This document shows positions 26,486 to 35,000 of a DNA stretch of 64,000 bases, piece after piece. The notes beneath the pieces are model-generated. The model made no database searches, had not been told where the DNA came from, and worked only from the letters and a program-made list of their open reading frames with translations. Source of the DNA: Ottowia thiooxydans DSM 14619 (GTDB lineage: Bacteria; Pseudomonadota; Gammaproteobacteria; Burkholderiales; Burkholderiaceae_C); contig NZ_AUGX01000029.1 in assembly GCF_000422885.1 (NCBI RefSeq), forward strand, positions 1-64,000, written 5' to 3'. Every line of letters begins with the position of its first letter. Positions within the stretch are counted from its first letter, which is position 1. The position numbers and the translations under genes are program-made.

Positions 26486-28159
26486 TTAGAAATCGATATT
26501 GAACTTATAATGCACAGCCGATTGATCATCAGAATAAGGCTTCCTTGGGTACGGCTTGGCACTCATAAGGATATCGGATTCGAGTTCGGATTCAGGTTCG
26601 GGTTCGGGTTCGGAATTGACTACCATTGCGTAATCGCAGTGAAAACTACTCGATGGATTAACTTCTACCAACTCCGTTTTTTGACCTACCGTACGCGTAA
26701 CGTGACTTATATTTTCGTATGTTAAATAATAATCCAATCGCATGCTATTTTCTGTCTGCCGCTTCATTGAAATACCATGATCACGTTTCCCAATGATGTC
26801 TAAAATATTCAGATTTGAATTTTCATTGGCAACGACATTCCCCTCTCGGATTTGCGTTAACGGAAAAGAAAGCATAATCTGATATGCGAAATTGCTGACT
26901 TTCATGCATAGAGCTGTATCTCCACCGCATTGTGCCAGTAGAGCCTCCGCTACTTCTTCGAGGAAATCGTCGTGCCTCTTATCTAGTTGGTCTTTTGTTT
27001 CTCCCACGGGGCCTGAAGGCAACTTGAACTGCTGTCCCCCGATGAAAACGGGGGAGCGCAATGCATCCTTAGCCATGCCTGTGCAAATGTACCGTGCACT
27101 GCCTTCCTTGCGAGCGGGCATCCGGTCGTCCTTCCCCACCTCACTTTCGCGCAGACGGAGGTTATTGGCGAAAGCTTCCTCAACTGCTGCTTTCCGCCGA
27201 TCGCCCCCCCCCAAATCACTGTCGGGCAGACTGTGTTCCTTGACGATAGCTTTCTCAACTGCGGCCTTACCGGTCGGGGCGGCGCCCCACATCCGGGCAA
27301 GCCTGCTCGGCACATCCGCGATAAAGCGTCCGACACTCTCTAATCCGCTCACAATGGAACTGAGGAATTTCGCAAAGACTTGCTTGGCCTCTTCACCCCA
27401 TGAAAGGGTTTCACCTCGTGCTCTCCCATTTCCCACTATAGGCGGCCCTTGCTCACCGCGCTCTTCAAGAAAGTCTGCTTCTCGCATCATGCTATCCAAG
27501 CCATCCAATACCTTCTTAGCCGCCTCCAGAGCTTTTGCTGACTCGATGCCGTTCATCCAGACAGATGGAGAAATTTTCGGTTGCGTGCTTAGTGCCTTGG
27601 CGTCTTGAAACGATCTATCCTTTTTTGCCAGCCCAGACGTGTCCTCGGCACTCGGAAAGTGCTCTGAGCTAAGAGAGCTCACACGACTTTCTTTCTTTTC
27701 CTTAAGAAGAGCATCAGCATCCATATTGGCCGGCCTTTGCTCACCGCGCTCTTCAAGAAAGTCTGCTTCTCGCATCATGCTATCCAAGCGATCCAATACC
27801 GTCTTAGCCTCCTCCAAAGCTTTTGCTGACTCGAAGCCGTTCATCCAGATAGATGGAGAAGTTTTAGGTTGTGTGCTTAGTGCCTTGGCGTCTTGAAACG
27901 ATCTGTCCTTTTTCGCCAGGCCAGACGTGTCCTTGGCATACGGAAAGTGCTCTGGGCGAAAAGAGCTCGCAATAGATTCATTCTTTTCCTTAAGAAGATT
28001 CGCCTTCGCGCGGCCATCACTCACCGACCACTCACGGCCTTGCCGGGTATGAGTCGTGGCGGACGCCGTTCCCTCTGCTCGCACATTATGAGTAAACGGG
28101 GTCGTTTGCACAGTTGGCGGTCCACCACCTGTGTTTTGATTTACAATTTCGCCTGCCAT
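26486..28159 (-). CDS. Effector-like protein, 557 aa, with a 96-residue tandem duplication
   Basis: The protein is not recognised as a known family. The N-terminus (about 45 residues) is polar, rich in Thr, Ser, Gly and Asn, as in many type III secretion signals. Residues about 55-240 are two copies of a 96-residue unit (288-bp period), each with DTSGLAKKDRSFQDAKALST, then SPSxWMNGxESAKALE, then LDSMMREADFLEERGEQ. A helical middle (EEAKQVFAKFLSSIVSGLES) and a Cys-containing globular region (LLAQCGGDTALCMKVSNFAY) follow. Near the end is an acidic run, SEPEPEPESELESD. An ECF-type promoter motif lies at 28252-28279. Two chaperone genes follow, supporting a secreted-effector role. Confidence 0.65.
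   Translation of the reverse strand: MAGEIVNQNTGGGPPTVQTTPFTHNVRAEGTASATTHTRQGREWSVSDGRAKANLLKEKNESIASSFRPEHFPYAKDTSGLAKKDRSFQDAKALSTQPKTSPSIWMNGFESAKALEEAKTVLDRLDSMMREADFLEERGEQRPANMDADALLKEKKESRVSSLSSEHFPSAEDTSGLAKKDRSFQDAKALSTQPKISPSVWMNGIESAKALEAAKKVLDGLDSMMREADFLEERGEQGPPIVGNGRARGETLSWGEEAKQVFAKFLSSIVSGLESVGRFIADVPSRLARMWGAAPTGKAAVEKAIVKEHSLPDSDLGGGDRRKAAVEEAFANNLRLRESEVGKDDRMPARKEGSARYICTGMAKDALRSPVFIGGQQFKLPSGPVGETKDQLDKRHDDFLEEVAEALLAQCGGDTALCMKVSNFAYQIMLSFPLTQIREGNVVANENSNLNILDIIGKRDHGISMKRQTENSMRLDYYLTYENISHVTRTVGQKTELVEVNPSSSFHCDYAMVVNSEPEPEPESELESDILMSAKPYPRKPYSDDQSAVHYKFNIDF
27446..28013 (-). repeat. 288-bp in-frame tandem duplication inside the 557-aa gene
   Basis: Two copies run from about 27446-27733 and 27734-28013, offset by exactly 288 bases (for example GCTCACCGCG at 27451 and 27739). 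They encode the two 96-residue units. Differences are scattered, so the duplication is not brand new. Confidence 0.85.
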
Positions 28160-28251
28160 ATGAATACTTTTATACTAAATCGTCTGCGATGACGGTTTCG
28201 AAATCTCCTAAGTCAACCGTTTAGACGATACCAGTAGGAGCTACCTATTCA

Positions 28252-28279
28252 TAAGTAACCGATATGAGCCGCGAGTTCC
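28252..28279 (-). promoter_or_regulatory. ECF-type promoter motif upstream of the 557-aa effector-like gene
   Basis: On the minus strand GGAACT (28279-28274) and TTACTTA (28258-28252) are separated by exactly 15 bases, about 93 bases before the start codon. The same GGAACT-N15-TTACNNA layout precedes the ankyrin gene (35353-35380) and its relic (31516-31543). It resembles HrpL boxes (GGAACC-N15/16-CCACNNA) and ECF sigma promoters generally. Confidence 0.6.
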
Positions 28280-28281
28280 AT

Positions 28282-28465
28282 TTAAGGATGCGCTGCACAA
28301 CCCGAAGCGAGTGGGCGTAGTGCGGACCTTGGTGCGCGGCTAGTCATGGGATGCAAGACGCATTTGGTAGCCCAATAGCACGGCTACTGGCCAAAAATGC
28401 AACATCGCAGCCCGCCCGAATCCGAGCTAGCACACGCCGCGAGGAGTTATGCAGAGCGTTCTTAA
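28282..28465. mobile_element. Possible MITE or IS relic with inverted ends
   Basis: TTAAGGATGCGCTGCACAAC at 28282-28301 and the inverted TTAAGAACGCTCTGCATAAC at 28465-28446 match at about 16 of 20 positions. The 184-bp interior has no reading frame of interest. TTAA borders both ends. A small non-autonomous element is the simplest reading. Confidence 0.4.
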
Positions 28466-28594
28466 GGCGCGTCTCTAATCCTCGCGGTCTAATGCGCGGT
28501 CTATCAGGCGTTAGAAAATGAACCAGCCAAGGGGAACATTGAAGATATTCTTCGGCCTCCGCGTAAAATGCAAGCGAATTTCGAGCCCCTGGAG

Positions 28595-31138
28595 TCAGTA
28601 GGCAGGACGTTCCCACTGATGAACTGCTTGATACCTTTGGCTCTCAATTTGCAGCAATGAGACCTCATTATCTAGCTTTTCAACTAAGTCTATTTGGTGA
28701 TCTCGCATACGCCCGATCGACCAGTCGGAGTAATCAGTCAGGCTTGCGGTATTCTCTTTTAGAATGGGAGCGGTGAATACATCGACGGTTTGTTCTGCGC
28801 GGCGCTCATGCATCGCAATATATAAGGATCGTAGCACCCGACTTTCGTTCTCCAATGGTAAGAACACCGGCTTAGCTTGCTCCGAGAGAAAATTGACTCT
28901 CAATTCGAGAACGCCGTCCTTGTTGAGCCTCTGCTCAAACTGCATACTGCACGCCCCCCCCGGGAAGCCTGCGGCATGGTCGTCGATAGTCAGGCGCCCA
29001 TGTGCCCCCGCACTTTTCAAGCCCACCATGCTCGCGGTGTAAGCGGACGGCACATGCATCAGGAAGCTGTAAAAGCTACCCTTAGGATCGGTCACTACCA
29101 AAGACCCATTTTCAGCATCTTTATGAACACCCGCATCTGGATCTGCGTTTGACTTATCCGCGATCACTGAAAAATAAAAGGTCAATGCACGCGCAAGCGT
29201 CACATTAGACGGAACAGAGTATTGAATTGGACGCTCGCCCTTGGTTTCAATCATTACAATGCCGTCTGGAGAGGCTTGGCCGTCGCGGATTAAGCGCATT
29301 AGGTTTTCACCCATATTCAACTTCTGCCGACTCTCTTCAGTTCGTTTGTTTTTTTCTGTTTCCGTGCATCCTTTCAAATTACTGGCGTGCACATCGTCGC
29401 CCGGCTCCAAAAGACTGGTTTCAGAGCGCTCCGATATGGCATCAAGCGCCCATCTATACGCGGCTTTCTCCGTGCGCTCCTGCGAAACGGCCTGACGTCG
29501 CTCACTGCCTCGCTCGTATGCATTGGGCAGAGTGGCGAAAAGCCTGCTGACACTCGACCAACCCTGAATAATGGGGCCAAAGATAAAGTTGAAACCCAAT
29601 CTTATGGATTCAACCAGGCTCAGCAAAAGCTTACTTGCCCGACCATCTCCTAAGGCCACGGAATATTCACTCGATCGCTCGGCTATTTGTAGTGCCACAC
29701 TGACCTGATCGAGTTCAAGCTCCAAAGCCTGGATTCCCTCGTGACGGCTTATCGAAACCAGCGCACTCCTCTCGAGCGTCTTCTGGCGCCGCTGCTCGTC
29801 CTCCAACAGCTTTTGAAGTTGGGCTTGCTGCACCTGAATATCCTTCAATCCCGAGTTAATCAAGGAAACGGTTGCGTGGTCGGATGCCAATTGGGGCGCA
29901 TCGCGCAGCGTGCTAAGTAATAAATAAGCACCAGTCCCACTGGTGATCGCGCTCATTCCATATCCAACCGATGTCGAGACAATCCCACCTAGAAAAACGT
30001 TAGCCACGGTTGGTAGTGCGATAGCCGTAACGCCCACGCCCAACGTATCAGTGAAAGAATGCACAACGCCTTTCAGCACGTGAAAATAGCGATTTACATG
30101 CTCCATAGTAGATAATTCGACATCATCCGATCGCCCTAATTCTGGCTCTATGACTGGCAAATTTCCCAGTCGCCGAACTTGCTCATTCATTATTCGGAAT
30201 TTTTTATCTATCTCTCCGCAAAGGCTGCGCGCGTCCTTCAATGCCTGGTCCGCGTCCTTCTTCAAGGCTCCCGTAACCAGAGCTTTAGAATCTGCTTCAA
30301 CCATATCGCTCGGCTCTTTGATACTTTCTTTCATAGACTTCAGATGAGGATCTTCCACGGAGTCGCTGCTTATCCATTCGTACAAATGGGAAAAGCAATT
30401 TGTAGACTCTAGCCTATCGTCATTTAAAAAAGAAACACCAAAAACCTCCTCACCCTTTTTGTTCAACGGCTTTTTTATCGTTTCATCCGTAGACTTCTTA
30501 TCCGTATTATTCAACGGCTTTTCGATACTTTCATCTATAGACTTATCATCCGTATAGTTCAACGACTTTTCGATACTTTCATCTATAGACTTCTTATCTG
30601 TATTGCTAAACGGCTTTTTGCTCGTTTCATCAGTAGACTTCTCATCCGTATTGTTCAACGACTTTTCGATACTTTCATCTATAGACTTCTTATCTGTAGT
30701 GCTAAACGGCTTTTTGCTCGTTTCATCAGTAGACTTCTCATCCGTATTGTTCAACGGTTTTTCGATATTTTCATCTATAGACTTTTTATCCGTATTGCTA
30801 AACGACTTTTCGATACTTTCATCTATAGACTTCCTATCCGTATTGCTAAACGGGTCGTCGATCGCTTCTTCCATATAATTCTCATCGCTAAACGGGTCGT
30901 CGATCCTTTCCTTCATAAACTTCTCAGCGTCAGGACTAGCCCAAGAATTTTCTACGGCGTGGTTGCTTCTGCTGCCTCGAAAATAAGCAAAGCAATCTCC
31001 AGACTCTACGTCATCATCTAAATATTTCGGAAAATCCTCACCCGTATTGCCCAACGACTTTTTGATATTTTTATCCTCAGACTTCTCAAAGTTGGCGGGT
31101 GCGCTGTAGCGAATAAAGCTCAAAAGATATTCAATCAT
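28595..31138 (-). CDS. Effector-like protein, 847 aa, with 16-residue repeats and a hydrophobic hairpin
   Basis: The family is not recognised. Residues 98-225 are eight perfect-length 16-aa repeats of the type SNTDKKSIDESIEKSL, highly charged and likely helical or disordered. Two shorter related units precede them (DDPFSDENYMEEAIDDPF). Residues about 365-408 are a long hydrophobic stretch (GVGVTAIALPTVANVFLGG...), probably two membrane helices. A coiled coil follows at about 425-490 (QQAQLQKLLEDEQRRQKTLE). The last 250 residues look globular. A charged repeat, membrane hairpin and coiled coil in one protein fit a secreted translocator- or effector-like protein. The ATG at 31138 has AGAGAG upstream. 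An internal fragment is duplicated as a relic at 31655-31968. Confidence 0.68.
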   Translation of the reverse strand: MIEYLLSFIRYSAPANFEKSEDKNIKKSLGNTGEDFPKYLDDDVESGDCFAYFRGSRSNHAVENSWASPDAEKFMKERIDDPFSDENYMEEAIDDPFSNTDRKSIDESIEKSFSNTDKKSIDENIEKPLNNTDEKSTDETSKKPFSTTDKKSIDESIEKSLNNTDEKSTDETSKKPFSNTDKKSIDESIEKSLNYTDDKSIDESIEKPLNNTDKKSTDETIKKPLNKKGEEVFGVSFLNDDRLESTNCFSHLYEWISSDSVEDPHLKSMKESIKEPSDMVEADSKALVTGALKKDADQALKDARSLCGEIDKKFRIMNEQVRRLGNLPVIEPELGRSDDVELSTMEHVNRYFHVLKGVVHSFTDTLGVGVTAIALPTVANVFLGGIVSTSVGYGMSAITSGTGAYLLLSTLRDAPQLASDHATVSLINSGLKDIQVQQAQLQKLLEDEQRRQKTLERSALVSISRHEGIQALELELDQVSVALQIAERSSEYSVALGDGRASKLLLSLVESIRLGFNFIFGPIIQGWSSVSRLFATLPNAYERGSERRQAVSQERTEKAAYRWALDAISERSETSLLEPGDDVHASNLKGCTETEKNKRTEESRQKLNMGENLMRLIRDGQASPDGIVMIETKGERPIQYSVPSNVTLARALTFYFSVIADKSNADPDAGVHKDAENGSLVVTDPKGSFYSFLMHVPSAYTASMVGLKSAGAHGRLTIDDHAAGFPGGACSMQFEQRLNKDGVLELRVNFLSEQAKPVFLPLENESRVLRSLYIAMHERRAEQTVDVFTAPILKENTASLTDYSDWSIGRMRDHQIDLVEKLDNEVSLLQIESQRYQAVHQWERPAY
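30464..30847 (-). repeat. Eight 48-bp in-frame tandem repeats
   Basis: This is 384 bases, exactly 8 x 48, within the 847-aa gene. Two sub-types alternate in part: (S/N)NTDKKSIDESIEK(S/P)(L/F) and NNTDEKSTDETSKKPF. Exact length conservation with sequence divergence indicates repeated duplication under reading-frame selection. Such arrays change copy number easily. Confidence 0.95.
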
Positions 31139-31237
31139 TATATTTTCTCTCTAAAAGTAAAATTTAAATTAGCGTGTTTTTTCTCATATAAATCAATATT
31201 TTTTTATTATTAAGATGGCGCGCGGAACGCTTATAAT
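31139..31237. other. AT-rich 3' flank of the ankyrin relic
   Basis: This lies between the 847-aa gene and the ankyrin relic. The stretch around 31178-31205 is shared with 31963-31990, the flank downstream of the intact ankyrin gene. This shows that the ankyrin gene was duplicated together with its flanks. Confidence 0.6.
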
Positions 31238-31464
31238 TACCACATCGTCGTATCAGCGCCCTGCCGCCATCATTAGCGCGGTGTCATACATACGATTGGA
31301 GGCGTTGATATCTACGCCAGCTTTTACCAGTGCAGTCGATACGGCCAGATGTCCATTTGCAACCGCTTTTCCGAATCGACGACATTCACACCCGCACTCA
31401 ACCCATTCATCGGGTTCAAAGATGAGAAGCTCAGGCAGCTCTCATTTGAAATAGTAGTTTTCAT
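31238..31464 (-). pseudogene. Internally deleted copy of the ankyrin effector gene
   Basis: From the start codon at 31464, MKTTISNESCLSFSSLNPMN and about ten further codons match the N-terminus of the 1091-aa ankyrin protein (35299 downwards). At about 31368-31371 the sequence jumps to ankyrin repeats matching 32154-32285, in another frame, so the fused frame stops after 46 codons. About 2.9 kb of repeats and the last C-terminal residues are missing. The N-terminal, probably secretion-signal, part and its promoter are preserved. Confidence 0.85.
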
Positions 31465-31654
31465 AATGCTTAATATCCATTTTTAATTCAGAAATTCGTG
31501 TTTTTTCCTAATAATTAGGTAACCACCCAAACACACAAGTTCCCTGCAATTAATCCGCAAAAATGAAAAATAGACAAACACCCCCTCTGGCTTGCCCATA
31601 TCTCGGTACAGATAAATGATTTGACGCAGGTGCGGCAAGACCGCCTGATGTCGG
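31465..31654. other. Duplicated 5' flank of the ankyrin gene
   Basis: Very similar to 35300-35495, the upstream region of the intact ankyrin gene, including the promoter motif at 31516-31543. No gene of its own was identified. Confidence 0.6.
31516..31543 (-). promoter_or_regulatory. ECF-type promoter motif upstream of the ankyrin relic
   Basis: Minus strand: GGAACT (31543-31538), 15 bases, TTACCTA (31522-31516). It has the same geometry as the motifs at 28252-28279 and 35353-35380, and is 52 bases before the relic's start codon. With the ankyrin copy broken, transcription from here could read through into the 847-aa gene. Confidence 0.55.
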
Positions 31655-31968
31655 TCATATACGCACTCGTACGCATTGAGCGGAGTAGTGAAAAACGGAT
31701 TGATGCTCGACCAACCCTGCACAATGAGGCCAAAGATAAAGTTGAATCCCAATCTTATGGATTCAACCAGGTTCAGCAAAATCTCACTTGCCTAAGCATC
31801 TCCTAAGGCCACGGAATATTCACTCGATCGCTCGGCTATTTGGAGTGCCGCCCTGATCTGGCCAAGCTCGAACTCCACAGCCTGGAGTCGCTCGTAACGG
31901 CTTATCGTAACCCGCGCGATCCTCTCCAATACCTTCTGGCGCCGCTGCTCGTTCTCTAACAGTTTTTC
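31655..31968 (-). pseudogene. Fragment of a paralogue of the 847-aa effector-like gene
   Basis: About 310 bases match 29507-29812 inside the 847-aa gene. They include the regions encoding ESIRLGFNFIFGxIxQGWSS and the coiled-coil part ending near EDEQRRQKTLE. Frameshifts and stops break it up (for example after about 31797). It continues into the 3' flank of the intact ankyrin gene. It is a relic from an earlier duplicated or recombined effector copy. Confidence 0.82.
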
Positions 31969-32023
31969 ACATAAATCAATATTTTTATATTGTCATGAAA
32001 ATGATGCGTAGATCATTTATAAA

Positions 32024-35000
32024 TTAAGAAATATGTTTTCTCAAAATATTTTCTGCTCCATCATTTTTATATTTTTTCGCAATATCCAACGCAGTGGCAC
32101 CCATCCAATTTTTAGCAGTTATATCTGCACCATTCTGTATTAACATGAGTACCACATCGTCGTGCCCGTGCTGTGCCGCCATCATTAGCGCGGTGTCATA
32201 CATACGATTGGGGGCGTTGATATCTGCGCCAGCTTTTACCAGTGCAGTCGATGCGGCCAGATGTCCATTTGCAACCGCTTCCATCAGCGGGGTAGTACCA
32301 AACATGCCGCTCGCATTTACATTTGCACCGGACTCAAGAAGTATATTTAAAACACCCAGATGTCCATTTTTTGCAGCCACCTTTAACGCTGTATGCCCTC
32401 CCCAGCTGATGTAATTTATATCTTCGCCATGCTTGAGCAATTCAATAACCACGCCTTGGTGCCCATATCGAGAGGCCCGCGTCAGCGCGTCCTCGCCGAA
32501 TAATGGGTGTGTACTGGCACCGGCATTCAATAGTTTACTCACCACCTCTGGATTTCCATTTGAAATCGCTCTCGAAAGCACCGTGGCGCCCCGGTGGGTA
32601 TATGCATTGATATCTGCACCAGCCTCAATCAGCCGGCTCAATGCTGCAGAGTGCCCATTTTCCGCAGCATACATAAGTGCAGTCTTACCGTCGTCGCTTT
32701 CAACATTGACCTTCGCACCCATTTTAAGCAGCTCAACTATGACGCTCTCATGCCCTTTTTTTGCTGCATACATCAGCGCTGTGCGCAGGCTGGAATCGGT
32801 AGATTCGATATCTAATCCAGCATTGACCAGAGCACGCATCATATGAGCATGCCCTGACTCAGCCGCAAGCATAAGGGCTGTACCACCTCCATAATCCACC
32901 AAATGAGGGGAGGCTTTCAACTGAAGCAATTTATTCACCATTTTTTCATGCCCATTTTTGGCGGCAAGCAAGAGTGGTGATTCCCCGCGATCATTCTTCG
33001 CATTTATGTCGAGACCGGCCTGGTGCAATTCGTTCACCATGGTTAGATGCCCATTTTCTGCCGCCAGTAATAGCGCGGTTTCACCTTTAAGGTTGGTCGC
33101 ATGAAGGCTGAGACCGGCTTGGCTCAATTCGTTCACCATGGCAACATGTCCATTTTTGGCCGCCAGCAATAGCGCGGTTTCACCTTTAAGGTTGGTCGCA
33201 TGAAGGCTGAGACCGGCCTGGCTCAATTCCTTCACTGTGGCAATATGTCCATTTTTTGCCGCCAGCAATAACGCTGTTTCACCGAATCTATTAACGGTAT
33301 TCATCTCCGCACCAGCGTTCGCCAGAGCCGTCACTACAGATTGGTGCCCATTTGCGGCAGCGAGCATTAGCGCTGTTTCACCGAAACTATTAACGGTATT
33401 CATTTCCGCACCAGCGTTCGCCAGAGCCGTCACTACATCCAGGTGTCCACGTTCCGCAGCGAGCATCAGGGCGGTGTGCCCGTCGGTGGTCGTGTCATTG
33501 ATGTTCAAGCCCAGTTTTCTAAGCTCTGACACTACTTTCAGCTGACCGCTCTGAGCTGCAAGCATCAATGCGTTTGCACCCGCCTCGTTGGTGGCGAGCA
33601 AATCCACTCCAAAGCTTCTAAGCTCTGACACTACTTCCAGATAACCGCTCTGAGCTGCGAGCATCAAAGCGGTTTCGCCTGTGGTGGTGGCGTGCATATT
33701 CGCGCCAGCCCTTTGGAACTGCCTCACCACGTCAACTTGACCCATCTGAGCCGCTAGCAGCACAGCGGTAGCTCCGCTGTGATTAACGGCGTCAATATCC
33801 GCACCCGCCTTTAGCAGATCAGACACAACACCTTGCTGTCCGCTTTTTGCCGCAATCATCAGCGCCGTGTCACCGAACTGATTGCTGGCATTGATGTCAT
33901 GATCATTCTTCAGCAACTCCGCCACCACAGCACGGTGTCCGTTTTGAGCCGCCAACATCAATGCAGTGAAACCATGGTTTTCGCGGGCGTCGAGTGGCGC
34001 ACCGGCTTTCAGTAGCTCTGCCACAACATCCTGCTGGCCATTGTCAGCTGCGAGCATCAGGGCGGTCCGACCATAAAGGTCCCTGGCATTTTCTTGTGCG
34101 CCAGCTGCCCGTAACATCGTGACCACACTATGGTGACCACGGGACGTTGCAATCATCAACGCAGCGCTGAGCTCCAGATCGTCACCTACGGCATGCGTGA
34201 AGGCGTTCTGAAGTCCTTCCATCGCAGCCTGGTGACCATTTAAGCCCAACACATTCAGCGCAACGCCAAGGTTGTGGCCTAGGTCTGCCGCAAGCGGGGG
34301 CTTGATCATCAAAAGCTTCTGCAGTTCCACCTGATGGCCCACCTGGGCTGCCCGCATCACGGCCGTCAGACCTTCACTGCCAGGTTCAGCCTTGACTCTC
34401 GCGCCGGCTTCTATCAAGGCGGCCTCCACCCCCTGATGCCCTTTCGCGATGGAAACCCTCAGCAGCGCGTCCAGATCATCTGCTAGCGCGTCTCCTCCGG
34501 CTTTCAGTATCTCGACCACCACGGTTTCGTGGCCTCGTTGAGTTGCCAGCGTCAGCGCAGTTTCACGACTGCTATTGAGCGCGTTCATATCCGCACCAGC
34601 GTTCAAAAGCATAACCACTGCCATTTGCTGCCCGCCATGGGCCGCAAACATCAGCGCTGTGTTGCCACCATGGGCTGCTGAATTTATGTTCGCACCGTCC
34701 TTGAGCAACTCACTCAGCACTTCTAAATGACCATTTCCAGCTGCAAGCATCAGCGCGGTTTGACCACGCTTATTGACGGCGTTGACATCCGCCCCAGCTT
34801 TCCGCAATTCGGCCACCACGGCTTTATGGCCGCTCTCCGCCGCGAGCATCAGCGCGGTATCTCCTCGTGAGTCAGCGGCGTTGACGTCTGCACCGGCCTG
34901 AATCCAGCCTCGCACCACATCGAGCTGTCCTTGCGCCGACGCATGTCTAAAAGCCCGGATCGCTTCGTCCGAGTGCACGTCCAGATAGGTGAGTGCATCC

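Larger units (their letters stand above)
28160..28594. other. Intergenic region with promoter motif and MITE-like element
   Basis: These 435 bases have no convincing gene. They hold the GGAACT-N15-TTACTTA motif (28252-28279) and, starting 2 bases beyond it, a roughly 184-bp segment with imperfect terminal inverted repeats (28282-28465). A 90-codon open frame (28344-28616) overlaps the next gene's end and has no visible features. Confidence 0.5.

Noticed and set aside
28344-28616. A 90-codon minus-strand frame before the 847-aa gene's end
   Set aside because: It crosses the MITE-like element and overlaps the true gene's 3' end, with no ribosome binding site or recognisable motif.
30464-30847. 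A CRISPR-like regular repeat array
   Set aside because: The 48-bp units are contiguous with no spacers, in frame, and encode a 16-residue protein repeat.
31215-31454. A 79-codon plus-strand open frame
   Set aside because: It is the antisense of the internally deleted ankyrin relic; the informative strand is the minus strand.
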